A stretch of DNA of 64,000 bases from Symsagittifera roscoffensis (taxonomy: Eukaryota > Xenacoelomorpha > Acoela > Convolutidae): positions 67,901,477 to 67,965,476 of the forward strand of contig NC_087066.1 of NCBI RefSeq assembly GCF_963678635.1, read 5' to 3'. Shown piece after piece: positions 18,416-30,254 of this stretch. The number at the start of each line of letters is the position of its first letter. The stretch's first letter is position 1. The notes under the pieces are model-generated. The model had not been told where the DNA came from. It was given only the letters and a program-made list of their open reading frames with translations, and did no database searches. The translations under genes and the position numbers were made by a program.

Positions 18416-18890
18416 TTGTCCAGCTAAGTTCCAAGCTATCTAAAAACCCTTGACAACGCCCCACACTCGGGCACTTTATTGAGGTTACTGGGTTAAATTT
18501 CTAGGTTGATCGAAACGATCGAACTTGTAAAACAGTATGGGTATACTATTTAATTAATATAAAGGTTTGATCCAACTAATCTGGTGTCAAAGTCACTGTC
18601 TTTTTTCGTTTTATGGTTTTTGTTCCTTTTTCTATTCTTTTGTGGTTTTTGTTTTGCTTTTTGTCTTTTTGTTCGTGTTTTTGTCCCCCTAGTTGCCCCC
18701 TTTACTCGGTTAGCTAAGCCTCGTTCGGAGAGCGTACCAGGAAGTTTTCTCGAGTTTTCTTAAAAAGCTATCACGGTACAACCGGAAGGTTTGCACGTTC
18801 CTGTCGAACCGTACCACCGGTACTCTAGAATGGGCATGCAGCCCGAAGCTGTCTCAAGTGGGTTCGACTCCGTAGTCTTGATGTCGTAAA

Positions 18891-18905
18891 CACCCAGGAG
18901 CGCCA
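18891..18905 (-). other. Candidate primer binding site of copy 1
   Basis: Eleven bases inside the LTR end the minus strand reads TGGCGCTCCTGGGTG. A TGG start complementary to a tRNA 3' CCA is the usual signature of a primer site. The same 15 bases lie at the same 11-base spacing in the leaders at 47271, 51762 and 55497. I cannot name the tRNA. The 11-base gap is longer than usual. Confidence 0.6.
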
Positions 18906-18916
18906 TAAAAACACTA

Positions 18917-19933
18917 TGTAACATTCGTCTACTGTAGTCACACATGAAGCTTAAAAAAAATAGGCCCTATAACCATTGGCTCAAGAGTCAGGGACACTAT
19001 CTCTTGTGTTTTTCTACCTCAAATCAGTCGGAGCCCATTCGGTTCGCTTGTGACATGAGACTACGACCCGTTACAGCTTAAGGCTACTACCAAAATATCC
19101 CCCCACTCTAGAAATAAGAACGTCCCCATACTTAGGTCTCAAAATACCCAAAATACATGAACGCCGTTAAAAACCGGGTTGGAACAATCCGTTAAGTTAT
19201 TTTTTATTGGACGGTGGAATTTTGATCCATTTCAGATGGATCAACCTAAAACTCGCCTTACCTCAACATAACAATCATAGAAATTTAAATTAAGTACTCA
19301 CATCGTAGCACGCTCAAGAAAGGGAAGTACTTCAGTCGGTAATCAACTCGAGAATTAAATAATGTAACTAAATGAGTTTTAATGTTTATCAGTTTCACAC
19401 TCTAGAAATTTAAATTAAGTACTCACATCGTAGCACGCTCAAGAAAGGGAAGTATTTCAGTCGGTAATCAACTCGAGAATTAAATAATGTAACTAAATGA
19501 GTTTTAATGTTTATCAGTTTCAATGACAAGGACAAGTTTTAACTCTAGGATATAGTTTCTCGTGAAGCATTGGGACACTCAAGCTGTCCACCTTTCCACC
19601 GAAAGTTCACTCTAGTCCTGTTCAAATAATAATCCAATCGAGTGATGACAATCCAGTTTTCGGGAATACGCTTGTCTCTATTTCAGATGGGACAATTCTA
19701 CTCTTGTTTATTGTGACAGAAATTGCGAATAGCAATTTCCCACTGTTTTATCTAGCCACTTTCCCGCGATTGTTACTCGATTGTTCTGATTTCTCTTTTT
19801 CGGTTTTCAGTTATCGCGAGAAAATCGTGCATGACATGCTCCATTCGAATTTTTGAAAAATTAAATTTCACTCCAAAATTAAGTGCTCTTGCTTTTCTCA
19901 AGGTCAAACTTCCAAATATGACCGACTGGCACA
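18917..19933 (-). repeat. 5' LTR of copy 1
   Basis: On the minus strand the LTR starts TGTGCCAGTCGG and ends with a TGTTACA-like CA terminus, so it has the TG...CA ends of LTRs. Its outer end matches the outer ends of the LTRs ending at 27939, 48204 and 56426. It is about 100 bp longer than those because of an internal 125-bp direct duplication (19278-19522). The minus strand carries an AATAAA hexamer near 19200, a candidate polyadenylation signal. Confidence 0.88.
19278..19522. repeat. 125-bp tandem duplication inside the copy 1 LTR
   Basis: The stretch beginning tagaaatttaaattaag at 19278 recurs almost identically from 19403, including the segment cacatcgtagcacgctcaag and the end gtttatcagtttca. 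The two units are nearly identical, so the duplication is recent. It is absent from the other LTRs in the window. Confidence 0.9.
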
Positions 19934-20470
19934 TTTTGACTGCAGGTTGCAAACAATTTGTCAAATGATCTCATCATAAAAGAATGGAGATATCCAGAGC
20001 AAGCAGAACTTTCAAATTAACACTTGCAAAACGTGTAAGGTGGGTGTACTTGAGTAATAAAAAATCAAAATGCATTTAAGCATTATCAAGTCACATTAAA
20101 CAAAACAAAAAAAAATCTTTCAACAAAAGAAGAAAAACCAAGATTATTTCTATAAAAATTGACACAGAGGCAAATCTGTGCTTCGCAAACACTGCGAGAA
20201 CACGACGAAAAGCAGCTTTACAAAGTGCATGAAGAAACAGTAGAAATCGCCTAGAATTAATAAAAACTAGCGTGTAACAACTCGAATTTTTAACAACTCA
20301 TAAAAAACCGCATATATTGGAAAATAGATCTGCATTATTTGAGTGTACTCTGACAGCACCCAAATACAGGGTTCGCAATTACAAATTTTGCAACATTTTT
20401 TATTCAAGCTTTTAATACAAATTATTAAAAACCATAAAAATTTGTGAAGTTTATCAATTTCTTGGAAAAA
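19934..20470. other. AT-rich spacer, nothing recognised
   Basis: It flanks the outer end of the copy 1 LTR. No open frame, RNA gene or clear repeat is visible. The target-site duplication of copy 1 cannot be tested because its 3' LTR is outside the window. Confidence 0.5.
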
Positions 20471-21430
20471 TTTAAAATGAACTAAGAAACGTCACATCTC
20501 GAAAACTAAAAGCAATTGAGCAGTCCCATTTGAATGCAAGATTTGCAACTCCTGATAGTACTCTTACAGTACTCAACTACAACGTTGGGAAACTTCTAAC
20601 TTAATTTTTATTTTAAAAAAAGACAAATTTTTAAGAAACAAGATAAAACGTCTTATCTCAAAAACTACCAATATTTGAGCAGTCTTTTTTAATGGCAGTA
20701 TTTGCAATCCTTGACAGTACTCTAACAGCACACAACTACAGGGTTAGGAATTACAATTTTTTGATATATTTTGTAAATTGGGTTTTCTTGAAATTTCTGA
20801 AAAAAATCACGAAAATCGTCATATCAAGTAAATTAAAAAGATTTTGGGCATTCGTAATTAGAGACTAAACTCGCAACCCCTGAGATTACTCTGACAGCCC
20901 CCATATACAGGTTAGCAATTTCAAATTATGAAAAAAGAGTTTTAATTTTCGAAAATTTTTTCGAAAAAACCACAAAAAACGTCGTATCTGGAAAACTAAA
21001 AACTCATATTTAGAGGCAAGATTCGCAAATCAACCCTGCGAGCCTGAGAATACTCCGGCAGCCTCACTCACTCCAGAGTTGCAGACTTCAAAACTTTAAG
21101 AAAAAAAACTATATTTTAAGTTATCAGATATTTTTTTAAAATCACAAAAAACGTCATATCTGGAAAACTATAAGGTTTTGAGTAGTCATATTTGGAGGCG
21201 AAATTTGCAACTCCCGAGAGTACCCTGACAAAGCCTCATTACAGAGGTTGGAAGTTCAAGTTTTGTGAAACTTTTTATTTCTAAGTTCTCCGAAAAATTT
21301 TGGAATAACCTCAGAAAGCGTAATATCTCGAAAAGTACAAGGATTTGGGCAGTCACATTCAGAAGCAAGATTTGCAACCCCTGAGAGTACAATCAGTTTC
21401 CAACAACAGGATTGAGATCTTCAAAGTTTT
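20470..21430. repeat. Degenerate tandem array of about 165-bp units
   Basis: Six diverged units each contain aaaacgtcatatctggaaaac, then gagcagtcacatttg..gcaagatttgcaac, then a block like ctgagagtactctgacag. Anchor starts are near 20490, 20650, 20817, 20978, 21151 and 21315, giving a period of about 160-173 bp. The open frame at 21186-21392 lies inside a unit and is not a gene. Confidence 0.8.
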
Positions 21431-21546
21431 GAGTGTTACACAATAACTACTTACTCATCCACAGACGCTAAATGAAAAACAAACACTAGCCACAAATGAA
21501 GCAAAGAACAGATAGTATGAAATTTCAAATGCTACTGATCGTCATC

Positions 21547-21570
21547 ATAATAATAATAATAATAATAAAA
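21547..21570. repeat. (TAA)n microsatellite at the LINE 3' end
   Basis: About seven TAA units after atcgtcatca; read on the minus strand it is a (TTA)n tail directly downstream of the LINE. Confidence 0.8.
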
Positions 21571-21862
21571 CAGAATTTAGGGTAACACCCAAGAAAGATA
21601 TTCCCGAGTTCCAGTTTTCCAAAGTTCATTTGTGTTTGTGTTGATAACTGCAGTTCTGACAATTACATGTCAGTCTCCAGGAGGATATATCTTCGAGATT
21701 ATTTTTATTGACAGAATAGTTTTTCTAAACTTCCGCGATTTTATTTTTTGGATTTTCCAGTTCGTCAAGATTAATCCCTATCTTTTGTGCAGCTGTGTTT
21801 GCTAAGAATGTACCGCTTGTCCAAAAGTCACTTTCTTGTTTCTTCTTCAACAGAATTCGTGT

Positions 21863-23002
21863 TTAATATAACTTCAATTCCTGTGCTCTCGTGTTTAGTT
21901 CTGATTTGTTTTGTACTTGAACAAAAGATTCCCTTTCAATATTATACCTGCCTTTCACTATGTCGACAAATGTCAAAAGAACGTGCATTTCGTGATACAA
22001 GGGTAGTGGTAGAATCGAAAGTCGTTTTAATCTATCTTTATAGTCTAATCTATTGGTACCAAGGATCCATCTTTCTGCGTTTGCAGTCCATGCCAAGTCG
22101 TTCGATACAATTATTCCAAGATCTTTTACTTCTGTGTTTGTTCAAGTGTCTTTCCATTCATTGAAATACTTCCGTTTCCTTTTAAGTTTGACGTTTTACA
22201 TTTGCTGATGTTTAATGTCATCAAATTCTGGCTACACCATTTCCATATTCTGGTCGCGTCAATTTGTAGAGTGATCGTGTTGGTAGCAATAACTTTATAA
22301 TCATCCGCGTATCCGAAACAACTTGACATGATACACTCTGGGAGATTATTTATAAAGATTATGAAGAACCGAGGACCCAGTACTGAGCCTTGTGGAACTC
22401 CACTTTTGACTTCGAGTTCTGAAGAGATCGAGTTTCCAACTTTTGCACGGTGTTTTCGACCTTTCAGGTAGCTTTCAAGCAGCTCCAAAGCTCCTCCGTG
22501 ATGTCATTATTTTGCAATTTTTCTATTAATTTTTCATGACTGACCTTGTCGAACGCTTTTTCGAAGTCGAGGTATAGAGCAGTCAGTGTTGGAGTATCGA
22601 AGTGGTCAAATATTTCACTGAGATATAAGATCATTTGAGTCATTGTGGATTTACATTTGGTGAATCGATGTTGTTCTTTGCAAATATTAACTGGCTCAAA
22701 TTCTTGAAAACTGATGTTTCAAGAACTTTTGAGAGGCACGCCAAGAGCGCAATGAGACGATAATTTGAAATGTCTCGTTTGTCTCCGTCTTTGAATACTG
22801 GTATAAGGATCCTCAATTTCCATAAGGAAGGGTAGACGTACTTATTACCAATTATGTTGGAAGACGAGTGTCAGTGAAGGAGCCAAGTATTTAGCTAAGC
22901 TTTTAAGAGGTAGATTTCCTAGACCGTCAGGACCTTTTGATTTCCCAATACACAAGTTCTCAAGTGTAGTTTGCACATCCTCTCTTGAAAAGTAAGGTTT
23001 AT
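21863..23002 (-). pseudogene. LINE ORF2: reverse transcriptase remnants
   Basis: Fragments in several frames. KSKGPDGLGNLPLKSL is near 22960-22900 and ISNYRLIALLACLSKVLE near 22785-22710. The segment 22488-22126 has GVPQGSVLGPRFFIIFINNL and the catalytic box FGYADDYKV, then NISKCK. The segment 22096-21863 is the C-terminal tail. Multiple frameshifts make it inactive. Confidence 0.83.
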
Positions 23003-24277
23003 CTACTTTTGAAGTTTTGGAGTTATCGGAGGTTCTTTGATAATCCGAGTTAGTAAAGACTGATCGAAAGAACTCATTAAAGAGTTGGGCTTTTTCTTAT
23101 CGGTGACAGCGATTTGATCATTTAAGTACATTTCTGAGGCAAGTTGAGATGATTTTTGAATGCTCTTAAAATATTTTTGTATATGTAAAAATGTTCCATT
23201 TTCGAAAACTAAGTATTCAAATTCTTTTTGATCTTCGTTTAAAAGTTCACTTACTCTTGATTCAAGTGTTGCCAGCTTTAGGTAGTTATTCGTGGACGGT
23301 TTTTCATTCATCCATTTTCTCATTGTATTCCTCCTTTTTATTGCATTTGATGTTTCATTGCTGACCCAAGGAGGTAAACTCATTCGGTGTTTCGTCTTTT
23401 TGGGTATATGTTTTACCAATATCTTATGTAGCCAATCATACCATAAATCAACTACAACGTCATAATTGCTGAAGCAGTAAGGCAAGAAAGGATTTTGCAC
23501 AATGTATAATCCGATTTCATTCCAGTTCGCTTTTTCGAACGAAAATATGCTAAAATCTTCTTTTTCAGGCAAGGTTTTTGTCACTTCGAACCAATCATTT
23601 AAAGTTAGTTTGAGCTGGAATGGCTGATGATCGGATTTAAAAAGTTTCTTAACGTAATTATCTACACTTACGTTTAGTATTGGCTCTGTATTGTTGACTA
23701 GAATGACATCAATTTGCTTTTTAGCAACTGTGATCAATTGCTGGTAATTGTGTTCAAACAACTCCTCTAGTACCAGTGCTTCGTCCAAATTGGAGGACTC
23801 CATATGATGCCAGTTTGTGTTATCAAAATTGATGTCCCCTACAAGCATTGTAAGGTTGGTGACGTGATTCCTGCTCAGTTCGTCTAAGCATTCAAGAAGC
23901 TCCAGTATAAGAATTGGCGAAAGCCTGTATGGACTGTTTTTAGGGGCACTGTAGATACAGCATAAGAGACATCTGTAGTCATTAAATTCAAGCTGAACAA
24001 GTACTGTATCAGTGAATTTTGAGTCAATAATTAATCGCCGGTGTTGAATGCTATTGTGTATTGCAATATGCACCCCACCATGCTTTGTTTGGCCATTTAC
24101 CGTATTACGATCATTTCGATGTATGACGAAGTTATTGAGAAAGAGAGCATTATCAGGTATTTCTGGTACAAACCAGGTTTCCGTCAAGCAGATAATTTTG
24201 TAGTGCTTGCAGTTTATTATGACATTTGAAAAGTCCATGCGTTTAACAAAGTCTACAAGACTCCTTACATTGTACAA
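23003..24277 (-). pseudogene. LINE ORF2: apurinic-type endonuclease
   Basis: A 424-residue frame with NVRSLVDFVKRM, KIICLTETWF (catalytic Glu), HGGVHIAIH, LVGDINFDNTNW (catalytic Asp-Asn) and the end block FKSDHQPFQLKL (catalytic Asp-His). This is the AP-endonuclease that nicks the target. A linker of about 170 residues follows. It lacks its own start; the true ORF began further upstream, where the frame is disrupted near 24280-24490. Confidence 0.85.
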
Positions 24278-24547
24278 AAGTAGGTGGGTACTGTTTTCAA
24301 GAAGGTTTGCGGCGAGTCATGACGGCAATTCCTCGTCGTTTTTGACTTCTACCCAGTCATTCCCGTCTTTCTTATACAATTTTAGGTCTCGAGTTTTGAG
24401 TTCCTTCCGTAATATTCCAGCTTCAATAATTTCTCGGCGTTTCTTATGTATCAGACGTTCTTGTTTTGCTTCTTCAGCATTGAGTTCTTAACTTACAAAT
24501 ACTAATTTGTCGTACTCCTTAAGCTGGCTGATGGACAGGAGAATCAG

Positions 24548-25184
24548 TCATCTGTGGAATTTATTTGCAACTGTGAAAACTATTGTCCTTGCTCTTCCCT
24601 CTTGATAAGGTCCGGTACGTTTTATTTCAGTGATCTCACATTCGACTGATAAAAACGTCATCAAATCGGATATCTCTTTCATATCATTCTCATTTCGCTC
24701 ACGGGCAAGTTTTGAAGTGCTTTCAGGCACACCTCTTACTCGTATGCCTTCGGGGGTTTCGGCTTCCACGTTTTTTTGGTGTTGGATGTTCTGCTCCTAT
24801 ATGAGTTTGTTTTGGAATTGCTTGCTTTACGAAGGATTCTTTTAACTCGGATATTGTTTTTTTGATTTCTGTTACTTCTGTTTGAAGACATTTCAGTTGT
24901 TTATCATCTTTGGGTTTTTGAGTTTTTGCAGCTGATTCTATAATCCGATCTCGCTGTTTTTGGGCCACACAGACATTGCACAGAAGAAGTGCATTATTTC
25001 CCAGCTCTTTTACGCCTAGAAGCGCTGCATTATTTAGTGAAGTACAGCCTTTTGTCAAATGAAAATTGACTCCACAACTGAAGCAGTGAAAATCAACCTC
25101 ATCGGCAGATATTTCAAACTTACAAAACTTTTTGCCCTCTTTTGCTGCATCTGTTGCAGATTTTAGCCTGGTTTTATGAGACAT
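24548..25184 (-). pseudogene. LINE ORF1: PHD-like zinc finger, coiled coil and RRM-like segment
   Basis: The first 153-residue frame (25184-24723) has cysteine pairs FHCFSCGVNFHLTKGC and LLLCNVCVAQ, a PHD-like zinc-finger pattern known from CR1-type ORF1 proteins, followed by a short coiled coil (LQTEVTEIKKTISELKES). A frameshift near 24750 leads to IRVRGVPES and ARTIVFTVANKFHR (24769-24548), like the RRM-type RNA-binding segment of nematode LINE ORF1 proteins. It would bind LINE RNA. Confidence 0.72.
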
Positions 25185-25398
25185 GGCTGAAAACTTACTT
25201 TGGAAAAATCAGTAACTCTCTGACAAGAACGGTCACTAGATTTCTTACCACAATTTCTTTAGATATCGTGTAACTCAAAATCGGTAACTTGCTGACAAGA
25301 GCGTTCACTAGAGTTTAAGCCACAAAATATTATTACTGCAAGAAAATCGTTTTTAAGTTTGTATTACAAAGTCCTTAACGCACTTACAAGAGTGGCCA

Positions 25399-25882
25399 CT
25401 AGAGTTTGTTCAACAAACTGTTTTTACAGATTTGAGTCTTTGAGTTTTGAGGATTCGTCGAAAGTTGGTCGGTTTTTGTTTCGATTGCTTCAATTTCTTT
25501 CGGACTTTTCGCGCTTGTCCAGGGTTCAAATAAATACGAAAACTTTCTGGAATTGGAAACAATTCTTGGTCCGCAAGAGCTTGAAGTATCTCCTTCGAAG
25601 TGCAGAAAGTCGTGTTTTCTTCTGGCAGATTTTTTGTTCGTATCCGTCGTAACGCAGGACAACGTAGAAAATTAATTCTAATGCTGAGGATTGATGCTAT
25701 CGTTTGTATAGCTGCTTTAACTCTTCACTGATGTCGCCTTTTCGTGAAGCAATATCTTTTACCACGTCTACCACAGGGAGTCCAGCGTTTTTCAAATCTT
25801 GATAGATGTTTGAGGTTTCAGTCCTTTGGCAGTATATGAATGATCGAATACGAGATGAGACAGTCTTCAAAGAATCAGCCAA
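25399..25882 (-). pseudogene. Unrecognised short frames upstream of the LINE
   Basis: Two short frames, 25882-25697 (61 residues, IRSFIYCQRTETSNIYQDL) and 25662-25399 (87 residues, SRKFSYLFEPWTSAKSPKE), lie in different frames on the LINE's strand. They may be remnants of its 5' region or of another element. I recognise no family. Confidence 0.25.
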
Positions 25883-27021
25883 CTCTGGTCCAGTTAGAGG
25901 TGAGTCAAAGTTGTTGAAGTGGGGTGAGAGAGAGAGAGTTGTTTATTGCGTCGTGCCAAATAACAAACTCTTCTGTTGGTTCCGCCTCTCTGATATGCGT
26001 GAAGATTTACTTTCTCGCTTTTGTTGTCCTTCGATGACAATCGAGGCCGCTTATGATGGCTGATTGATTTACGCCTAGGCTTCTCAAGCGTCTCTTTTTT
26101 TGATATTCTTGAGAATTAAGTGCTCTGAAGAGAGAACTCGCGCCAAGGATAATCATTATAGGGCCACCACGGCTGCACTCATTTCATTCAATCTATTTAA
26201 TAAGTTTGTTAAGTTTAATAAGTTATAACAAAAGTGCAATCAATTGACCACTTTAAGTGAACACTTTTAATTGCGAATTCGGTTAGAAAAAGAAAAGGAC
26301 GTACTAATACACATACGCTCGCAAGCGCGCGAGAGTAAACATAGGCATGACACGAAAAGACTGATCGTAATCAAAATTTCATTTATCATTTACAACGCAT
26401 TTCTTTTTTTCCGAGCTGTGGCCAGTCATTCGTAAAATAAATGAACGTTAGACGCAAAAATGTAACAAGATACGCAAGTAAAATTATTAATAGATAACAC
26501 CAAACAGAATCAATCATTACCCGCAGAAATCGAGCACAATACATCGCTACAAAATATTATCATGTGAAAAATTTGCTCTTGAATAGGTTCAAAGAAACCA
26601 CAGTCCACTTGCAAACACTGCTTTGATAACGTTCCATTTTCTAACTTTTTCTTAAAATAGTAATTATAAAAAGCGCCCTTCCGTTTAGGTTCGGTGTAAC
26701 ATTCGCTCGGAAGTACATATTGACGGAAAATAAAGCTAGGTTCTAAAACGACTGGCTAGCTTCTAAACACAGATCCACATGCTTTTCACCGTCTCTGCCA
26801 AAGCCAGTTCTTTTGATCGTCTTTCTAACATCGGGTCGAAGAAAACGTTACTGTTTCCGGCTTCGATCAGAACGCTCTAATTAACTTAATTATATACAAA
26901 AATAGTGAGCTCATGGCTGGGTCTCAGTATCCCCAGACCACGAGGTCACTCCTCGAAACAGGGCTACTACTTATTTATCATATTACCGTTGTTTTTGTTC
27001 AGTAGATAAAAATCATCATCT
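25883..27021. other. AT-rich spacer without genes
   Basis: It contains a short (GA)n run at about 25926-25938 and nothing else I can support. It abuts the 3' LTR of copy 2; no short repeat matching the other flank of copy 2 is seen. Confidence 0.5.
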
Positions 27022-27939
27022 TGTAACAGTCGCCTATTTAAGTCACATATGAGGCTACAGAAAAATAGGCCCGTATAACCATTGAGTTGAGAGTCAGGGA
27101 CACTATCTCTTGTGTATTTCCAGCTCAAACGGTCGGAGCCAATTCGGTTAACTTGCGACATGAGACTAAAACCTTTGTTACAGCTTAAAGGCCACTACCA
27201 AAATACCCCCACTCTAGAAAATAAGAACGTCCCCATACTTAGGTCTCGAAATACCCAAAATACGCGAACGCCGTTACAAACATGGTCGGAACAACTCGTA
27301 TGATTTTTTTTTCGTTAGACTGTGGAAATTTGATCCATTTCAGATGGAACAACCTAAAACTCGCCTTATCTCAACATAACAATGTAAAACACACTCAAGA
27401 AACTTAAATTGGGTACTCACATACTTAGGGTTAGGTACTCGCACACTCTAGAATTGGTGTAACTAAATCAATAAGCAACTCCAGAATAACTAGGGAATTA
27501 AGTCTTGACTCGAGAAGTTTTAAATTAACAAGTCCCAGCTTGAGAATTGAGTTTTAACATGAGATATAAGTTTTTGTCGCTGGACTATTGGGAGACTCTG
27601 ATTGTCTACCTTTCCGTCGAAGTTTCACTCTGGTCCGCTTCTTATTCGCTTCTTTGTTGTTCGTAATCACTCTGCCTTCTGTTTCGAATAAGACAGCTCT
27701 ACTCTGGTTTATTTCTATGTGTGGAAATTGCAAATAGCAATTTCCCGCACCTTTTTCTGACCTTTTTCCCGCGATTTTAAATCGGCTCTTCTGATTTTAA
27801 GGTTTTCTCTTTTTCAGTTGTCGCGAGAAACTTGAGCATGACATGTCCAATTCGAACTTTTGAAAAATTTCATCTCACCACAAAATTACGTTTCTCGTGT
27901 TGCTCAAGGTCAAACTTCCAAATATGACCGACTGGCACA
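27022..27939 (-). repeat. 3' LTR of copy 2
   Basis: 918 bp; on the minus strand it starts TGTGCCAGTCGGTCATATTT and ends CTGTTACA. It is more similar to the partial LTR at 51788-52387 than to its own 5' LTR: both share aaattgggtactcacatac, aactagggaattaagtcttg and attgggagac. The AATAAA of the other LTRs is altered to AACGAA here. Confidence 0.9.
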
Positions 27940-27951
27940 TACTCCCCGGAC
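27940..27951 (-). other. Purine-rich tract next to the 3' LTR of copy 2
   Basis: The minus strand reads GAGTCCGGGGAGTA immediately before the LTR's TGTGCC. This is where the plus-strand primer tract of an LTR element must lie, although it is short and interrupted. The same GTCCGGGGAGT word recurs inside the element. Confidence 0.5.
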
Positions 27952-28375
27952 TCAAGATCGATGACCTCATCGCGTGTCGCCGTCTGCCAGTGAGCCACCA
28001 GAATGTTGAGTGTTGCTCAAGATACAGTGCCAGTGGTCATTTACAGAAGTTTGCAGCAGAATTAACTTTATCTGCAACCCAAAAATTCACAACCATGCAA
28101 ATTTGTCACACTATCGCTAAACAGCAATCAAAATCTGCATACACCTGCACCCTTAATTTCCGCTTTGTAAGCTAATGAATAAAATTTTTTTTGTTTATCC
28201 AATCTGAAAATTGCCATGCAGCATTTTGATTCATATAATAGACTTAACACATTAATAACAATACTTTGAGTCATTAAAATTTCTTTTCCGTGACCTCAGA
28301 TTTCATCCGAGTTCACACTCAAGTCCCCCTTTTTTTCCCTCTCAAGACTCAAGAAACCGACACTGAGCTCCCTGC
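27952..28375 (-). other. 3' UTR of copy 2
   Basis: About 420 bp between the ORF2 stop and the LTR with no coding pattern on the element strand. It contains the 20-base purine tract. The plus-strand open frame at 27897-28175 has no support. Confidence 0.5.
28324..28343 (-). other. 20-base pure purine tract in the 3' UTR of copy 2
   Basis: On the minus strand 20 uninterrupted purines (GAGAGGG, seven A, GGGGGA) lie just after the end of ORF2, about 385 bp before the 3' LTR. It looks more like a classical polypurine tract than the LTR-adjacent one and may be a second priming site. Confidence 0.45.
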
Positions 28376-30254
28376 TCACTTCGTGCTCCTCGCCTTCGAG
28401 GTGCTATGCCCTGATGCATCAGACACTGTGATCTGCCTCAGCAGCGCTTCCTCATCGTCGGAGCTGATCACGATCTCTTCCCAAGCCTTCAGTTGTTTGT
28501 AGGATCACATCCACTCCCTTTGCTCTTGCAATCTCTTCGCCTGGTTCGGCAAGCCCTTCACTTTAGATTCCCGGTTCAAGCAAAAGGAGTTGTATAGGCT
28601 CAAACTCACGTTATTTGCCAAGTCTTCTTCCAATATTGACTCCCTAGCCTTGGTGTTGTCTCTAGACACTCGACAATCTCTCTTCCAACACGTTGTGATT
28701 GCATTACAATGAGTCAATAAGGGTCTCTTGAAAACTTCCGACCCTATCTCAGCCAGGAACTGTCGATACTCTTTTTGATGTTTCTTCATAAGATCCTTCG
28801 TCACCGTATATAAACAAGACGTCAATGTCGCTCGAAACCACGGAAAGAATCTTATGCGGCTCCATTGGTATAGCGAAAACCTTGCACGCAGTCTCAAACA
28901 ACTCAAGCCTTCTGCTATAATCATGAGCGTGTATCGATTCCGCTGTTGGTGTCTTCGACTCTCGAGATTCCGTTACGTTTTCTTCTATCCATCGCAACGC
29001 CAACATTGAACTCACTACCAGCAGGGTCACCTTCTATCGATGATCTGGTAACCCGATCGACCTGATTTCTTCCACTTCCCATATCAGACAGAGGTTTGAT
29101 TGCTCCGAATACCACACCGTTTGAACCAGGCAGTGGCACGGGCATTCCCCATGTGTGAGGTTTATACTCCGGAGGTTGCGTTCTCCCGATGCTTCAAGCA
29201 CATGTTCCAACTCCATCATTTTCTCGTGCATCACATCATTCTCCTCCAGTGCTGGTGTGCTGCTTGTCGGTTTTCCGATCGTGTTTTGTCTCTCGAAGTC
29301 ACTCGCGTTTTCACCTTCCAAGCTCAAGAGTTCCTCTCCCAAGATTTCACTCAATTTATCTCTTTGTTCCCCCGGTACAGTCCCCAGGATCTTCCTCAAC
29401 AGTCTTTGCGAGTGATGCGACATTCTTGCCAGGCATACGCATTTTGGCACCGAGAAGGCTTTGTCAATCAGTATCCTCTGACTGGATTTCTCCACCAACG
29501 CCATATGTAGTGGGTAGTGGCTTCCACACATGTTGGCCATGACTGATCCCACTAGGGACTTTGCATTCACCAGCAAGCTGTAGGCTTCACTCATGGGAAA
29601 ACACCATTTCCGCCTCTAGACCAATCTTCCACCCTCTGATATGCTTCTGGGTTATTTGCAGCACTCCAGGCCATGTCTCCACGCTAAACGCAGTTACCAA
29701 GTGGTGTTCGGACTACAGCATATCCAGCGACTGGAGACTGCACATCCTTGAGAAGAACCCTAATGCTGTTGCTATATTTACTGTAGTGTTCGTGTAACAC
29801 TCAGCCACTATCTGCACTTCACTCTTCTCTTTCTCGGTGATGTCGCCAAACCAAGTGGCTAGATCTTCTCTCTGGAAGGACTTTATCCTGACACATGATC
29901 GTCCATCGCAAGAATGGTCTCCAATTCCGGATGTCAGGTCGAGACAACTACCGGGTTCCATCTTCTTCATTGACTTCTCTAGCTTGTTCATTATTTCTCC
30001 CGGCTCCCTTTTATGGGGTAGTATTAGCTTGTGTATCACGTTCAGAGTTCCTAAATCTTCGTCGGCGACAGTCTCACTCGCTCCGTGACTTCTTCTATCA
30101 GGTTTGCATGTAGATGTGGGCACCAAGAAGGCCTCAGCAGCTTCCAAACCGTTCCCAGATTCGTGACCAGCGTGCCATTTCCATTTCTAATCTTCAGTTC
30201 CATCCTCTTGTTTGAGCACGGTACGCTAATTACCTCTGGCATCTTCGCAAGCAT
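28376..30254 (-). pseudogene. ORF2 C-terminal region, copy 2
   Basis: Pieces in order on the minus strand are 30254-30051, 30147-29713, 29594-29034, 29030-28749 and 28924-28505, separated by frameshifts. The in-frame TGA at 28505 is followed by an open stretch (YKQLKAWEEIVISSDDEEAL) to a TGA at 28376-28378, taken as the true ORF2 end. Features seen: WKLLRPSWCPHLHANLIEE (shared with copy 1), an acidic helical end, and LRKILGTVPGEQRDKLSEIL. No family recognised. This is the only view of the ORF2 terminus in the window. Confidence 0.55.

Larger units (their letters stand above)
16533..18916 (-). other. Leader (5' UTR) of copy 1, no gene
   Basis: This 2.4-kb stretch between LTR and Gag has no credible coding sequence. 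It holds the primer site, a 70-bp repeat array, a pyrimidine-rich block near 17860-17960 (purine-rich on the coding strand), a conserved candidate splice donor at 17760-17761 and a 14-bp minisatellite. Much of it is alignable to the leaders starting at 46120, 50541 and 54277. Confidence 0.75.
1..19933 (-). mobile_element. Giant Ty3/gypsy-type LTR retroelement, copy 1 (3' end outside window)
   Basis: On the minus strand this copy reads 5' LTR, primer site, repeat-bearing leader, ORF1 (Gag-protease-RT-RNase H-integrase-macrodomain), a short gap and ORF2, which leaves the window at base 1. The domain order RT-RNase H-integrase is that of Ty3/gypsy elements. ORF1 and ORF2 are cut by several single stops and indels that copy 2 usually lacks: a TGA after Gag-protease, a frameshift before RNase H, a 13-base deletion in integrase, a lost base in the GDSL motif, and TAG and TGA stops in ORF2. 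This copy is therefore a decayed but nearly full-length guide to the family. About 0.8-2.4 kb of ORF2, the 3' UTR and the 3' LTR must lie to the left of the window. Confidence 0.9.
21541..25184 (-). mobile_element. CR1-type non-LTR retrotransposon (LINE), broken
   Basis: On the minus strand it reads a PHD-like ORF1 with an RRM-like segment, an AP-type endonuclease, and reverse transcriptase blocks, in LINE order. The 3' end runs into a (TTA)n microsatellite at about 21547-21570, a usual CR1-type tail. Frameshifts separate every block. It has no relation to the LTR elements around it. Its 5' part may reach 25900. Confidence 0.82.

Noticed and set aside
18866-18880. gggttcgactcc resembling a tRNA B box in the copy 1 leader
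   Set aside because: No matching A box, acceptor stem or cloverleaf around it, and the other leaders read gggtttgatccc.
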